Below are positions 14,501 through 15,142 of a stretch of 15,142 nt of DNA, in pieces. The notes below the pieces were generated by a model. That model searched no databases and had not been told where the DNA came from. It saw nothing but the letters and a program-made list of their open reading frames with translations. Each line of letters begins with the position of its first letter. The first letter of the stretch is position 1. Made by a program: the position numbers and the translations under genes. Source of the stretch: Fidelibacterota bacterium (GTDB taxonomy: Bacteria; Marinisomatota; Marinisomatia; Marinisomatales; UBA1611); assembly GCA_002722105.1 (NCBI GenBank), contig PBKF01000025.1, positions 1 to 15,142 of the forward strand, given 5' to 3'.

Positions 14501-15142
14501 TGGGATTGTAAAGAGAGCTTTATATGAATCTGCATCTGATATTAAACTATTGTAACCATCTAGGGACGTCCATGAATAAACGAGCAATGAATCTTCAGGA
14601 TCAAATGAATCTCCACTGACTAGGTCAATAGTAGTGTTACAACCGCTGGGGATTTCCATATCAACACCTGCATCAGCAGTAGGACACTTATCAGCTAATA
14701 ATGTTACATTAATGGTATCAAAATCTTCACAATATTCTTCATCATCATAAACTCTTAATTGGAATTGAATAACTGTATCTTCTGTTAACCCTTCAGGATA
14801 CTCAAAGTAGGGTGTCTCTTTTTTAGATTGAGAGTTACTCATATCTACATCTAGCCCAAGTGTCTGAATCCATTTGTATTTTAAATTGCCATCTAAATCA
14901 AAAGAACCGGTACCATCTAGATAAACACGGTAGGTACCATTACTACGCCTCTCATACTCACAGGATTCAAAATCTTCTCCTGCATTAGCAACAGGTGGCA
15001 TATCATCTAGAACAGATACAATTATTGAATCCGTATCTGTTAAGCCAGCTAAATCTGTTACGGTAAGATAAAATGTCAAATTTTCACCGATTACCGATTC
15101 ACTAATTGAAAACATGGCCGAATCAGAAGAAGTTGGATTGAT
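11537..15142 (-). CDS. Giant PKD/FN3 secreted protein with VVPNPY-type C-terminal sorting domain (5' end outside window)
   Basis: The frame is open to the right edge (at least 1201 residues; start missing). The Met at 15115 is internal, since the nine codons before it continue the same beta-sandwich. In numbering from that Met: the end of one PKD-like domain at 1-37, four more at 40-140, 144-237, 238-328 and 331-421 (PVANAGED, PTADAG, PVADAG starts; YxWxS strands; LxVxDxxxxxDT ends), and an FN3-like region at 426-575 (VLVSWDAD, YKLYRS, YSYTVTAYD). A long region without a recognised domain follows, containing a CBM5/12-like segment at 997-1047. The C-terminal domain is 1096-1192 (VVPNPYKAS, ISIYTLTGEHV, APGLYFYII, ending GKFAVIR). 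Such ends are found in T9SS-bearing phyla and act as sorting signals or anchors. The adhesive surface role is inferred. Its stop overlaps the PorV-like start by 4 bp. Confidence 0.88.
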   Translation of the reverse strand: MNPTSSDSAMFSISESVIGENLTFYLTVTDLAGLTDTDSIIVSVLDDMPPVANAGEDFESCEYERRSNGTYRVYLDGTGSFDLDGNLKYKWIQTLGLDVDMSNSQSKKETPYFEYPEGLTEDTVIQFQLRVYDDEEYCEDFDTINVTLLADKCPTADAGVDMEIPSGCNTTIDLVSGDSFDPEDSLLVYSWTSLDGYNSLISDADSYKALFTIPEIDMDTVFTFVLSVYDGVNYDKDSIYVNYIINDSPVSVASATVEMPICDYKFDLNGSRSYDINKNELIYSWESLDGLDLENSSNPFTTVTSPIDLESDSTFRVVLKVNDGYCDSYDTLFVTINENICPVADAGETVRIPKFSSKSVIINAATGSFDPDSSDLNFEWTSPSGNITSDSILTVQDLEPTKQQSRYIYKLKVMDDENAISEDSVEVIFANFSTPESPAIYAVADHNRVLVSWDADSESSVDSLTGYADFEGYKLYRSIDGGITWGNDDDRLYDYNGHFVGWKPYAQFDLSSEADQDHCIYEDENCESGLTREIPISGLDPLSPRFSLGNNSGIEYSFVDSNVIDGVEYSYTVTAYDIGFNPFDLEMENLGIATDTVLIDTIDRITYSYVVDSIYNAGGCVYYSIISSNEIVKVDTVWTETNPDKFLGPDSLIYFNESGKVIRTSANPTRGYYSLESARGDSSDHNFITVIPGYTALDISFPDASNIEALFKTASNNIGNGVRKYFIVDRTKIVQDQLMYEIQAQQSPSAVDGMACEDPYLYGYVVNDSLGTPLNTKPYLQESLGFLEEDSISGLPGTILENGEYLVPEYSIINKVGQWSNQFKGIRFNIENALELNPSSAPDVVMDTLIWSWDSDTLTMDSATVISLLSTVFPILSYTNLDGYKRRTNCNYMIEFFDSPTGDSIYFGEGENGLDIYMYTPFRITNLLTNKKVGLDCLDFGSLDAPGDVINGAGDYVWTRGEDILMREDTFQIAGIWESQYIYNFDLNYNFISDLFGADTGTNFREYDDTKSYNPEDIVSYKQMLWEATAPVDAGVEPISKYNDMKDDGILNSPWRISYPWRGGEKLILSPKKFFVDGDSWYSDMTALGKEVGIADTLKLDTIRVVPNPYKASSRFNETQHERKIRFTHLPKKCQISIYTLTGEHVTTFDHKKEFDGNAWWNLRTGNNQDGPEIAPGLYFYIIQFDDGKTKDHIGKFAVIR
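11975..12127 (-). other. CBM5/12-like carbohydrate-binding segment within the giant protein
   Basis: Residues 997-1047 (numbered from Met at 15115) read EYDDTKSYNPEDIVSYKQM, then LWEATAPVDAGVEP and, after a gap, SPWRIS. This follows the chitin-binding CBM5/12 plan: Y-x-x-G/E-D-x-V-x-Y, a LWxA strand, G-x-x-P, then a terminal W. The Gly usually found before the Asp is Glu here. Seen by eye only; binding to chitin or another polysaccharide is inferred. Confidence 0.5.
13853..14998 (-). repeat. Tandem PKD-like domains (four full copies)
   Basis: Four consecutive domains of about 90-100 residues share an N-terminal P(V/T)ADAG-type strand, a central SFDxDxxxxxYxW block and a C-terminal LxVxDxxxxxDTxxVT strand. 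A fifth, incomplete copy continues to 15142, so the array is longer than seen. Two domain boundaries share the spacing C-x5-DT-(I/L)-x-VT, then CP(T/V)ADAG. Confidence 0.8.

Overview
The window is AT-rich and almost entirely coding on the minus strand. It most likely comes from a member of the FCB group, with Candidatus Marinimicrobia (SAR406) my first guess and Ignavibacteriota- or Calditrichota-like lineages as alternatives. Four lines of evidence support this. Four consecutive predicted secreted proteins end in a type IX secretion (T9SS) sorting domain with the N(Y/F)PNPFNP signature. A fifth ends in a divergent VVPNPY variant of the same kind of domain. A PorV/PorQ-like outer-membrane protein is encoded among them. 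Three promoter candidates fit the Bacteroidota pattern TTG-N20/21-TAnnTTTG rather than the E. coli sigma70 pattern. The phylum is an inference; the 30 bases of 16S rRNA present are too conserved to place it.

Layout in order of transcription (right to left). A giant PKD/FN3-type secreted protein runs off the right edge (15142 to 11537). Its stop codon overlaps the start of the PorV-like gene (11540 to 10521) as ATGA. Next come an Asp-box (sialidase-fold) secreted protein (10421 to 8139), a MAM/FN3/jelly-roll mosaic protein (8041 to 5210), a pappalysin-type zinc metalloprotease with a C-terminal FG-GAP/VCBS propeller (5168 to 2439), and a small calcium-loop protein (2371 to 1322). A strong intrinsic terminator (1260-1293) follows. 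It abuts the ATG of a TPR + DUF5683 membrane protein (1259 to 195). After that come an rRNA promoter, a leader of about 90 nt, and the first 30 bases of a 16S rRNA gene that leaves the window on the left.

Functionally this is a cell-surface/secretome cluster. Signal peptides predict Sec export, and the C-terminal domains predict recognition by a T9SS. The PorV-like protein could be the shuttle or attachment partner, and its tight coupling to the giant protein suggests a dedicated cargo-partner pair. Adhesive or binding modules (PKD, FN3, MAM-like, CBM5/12-like, propellers) and one protease suggest attachment to, and processing of, particulate organic matter or other cells. No core T9SS machinery gene (PorK/L/M/N, SprA, PorU) lies in the window. 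There is no tRNA, CRISPR array, insertion sequence or phage gene, and no gene-free stretch longer than about 165 bp.
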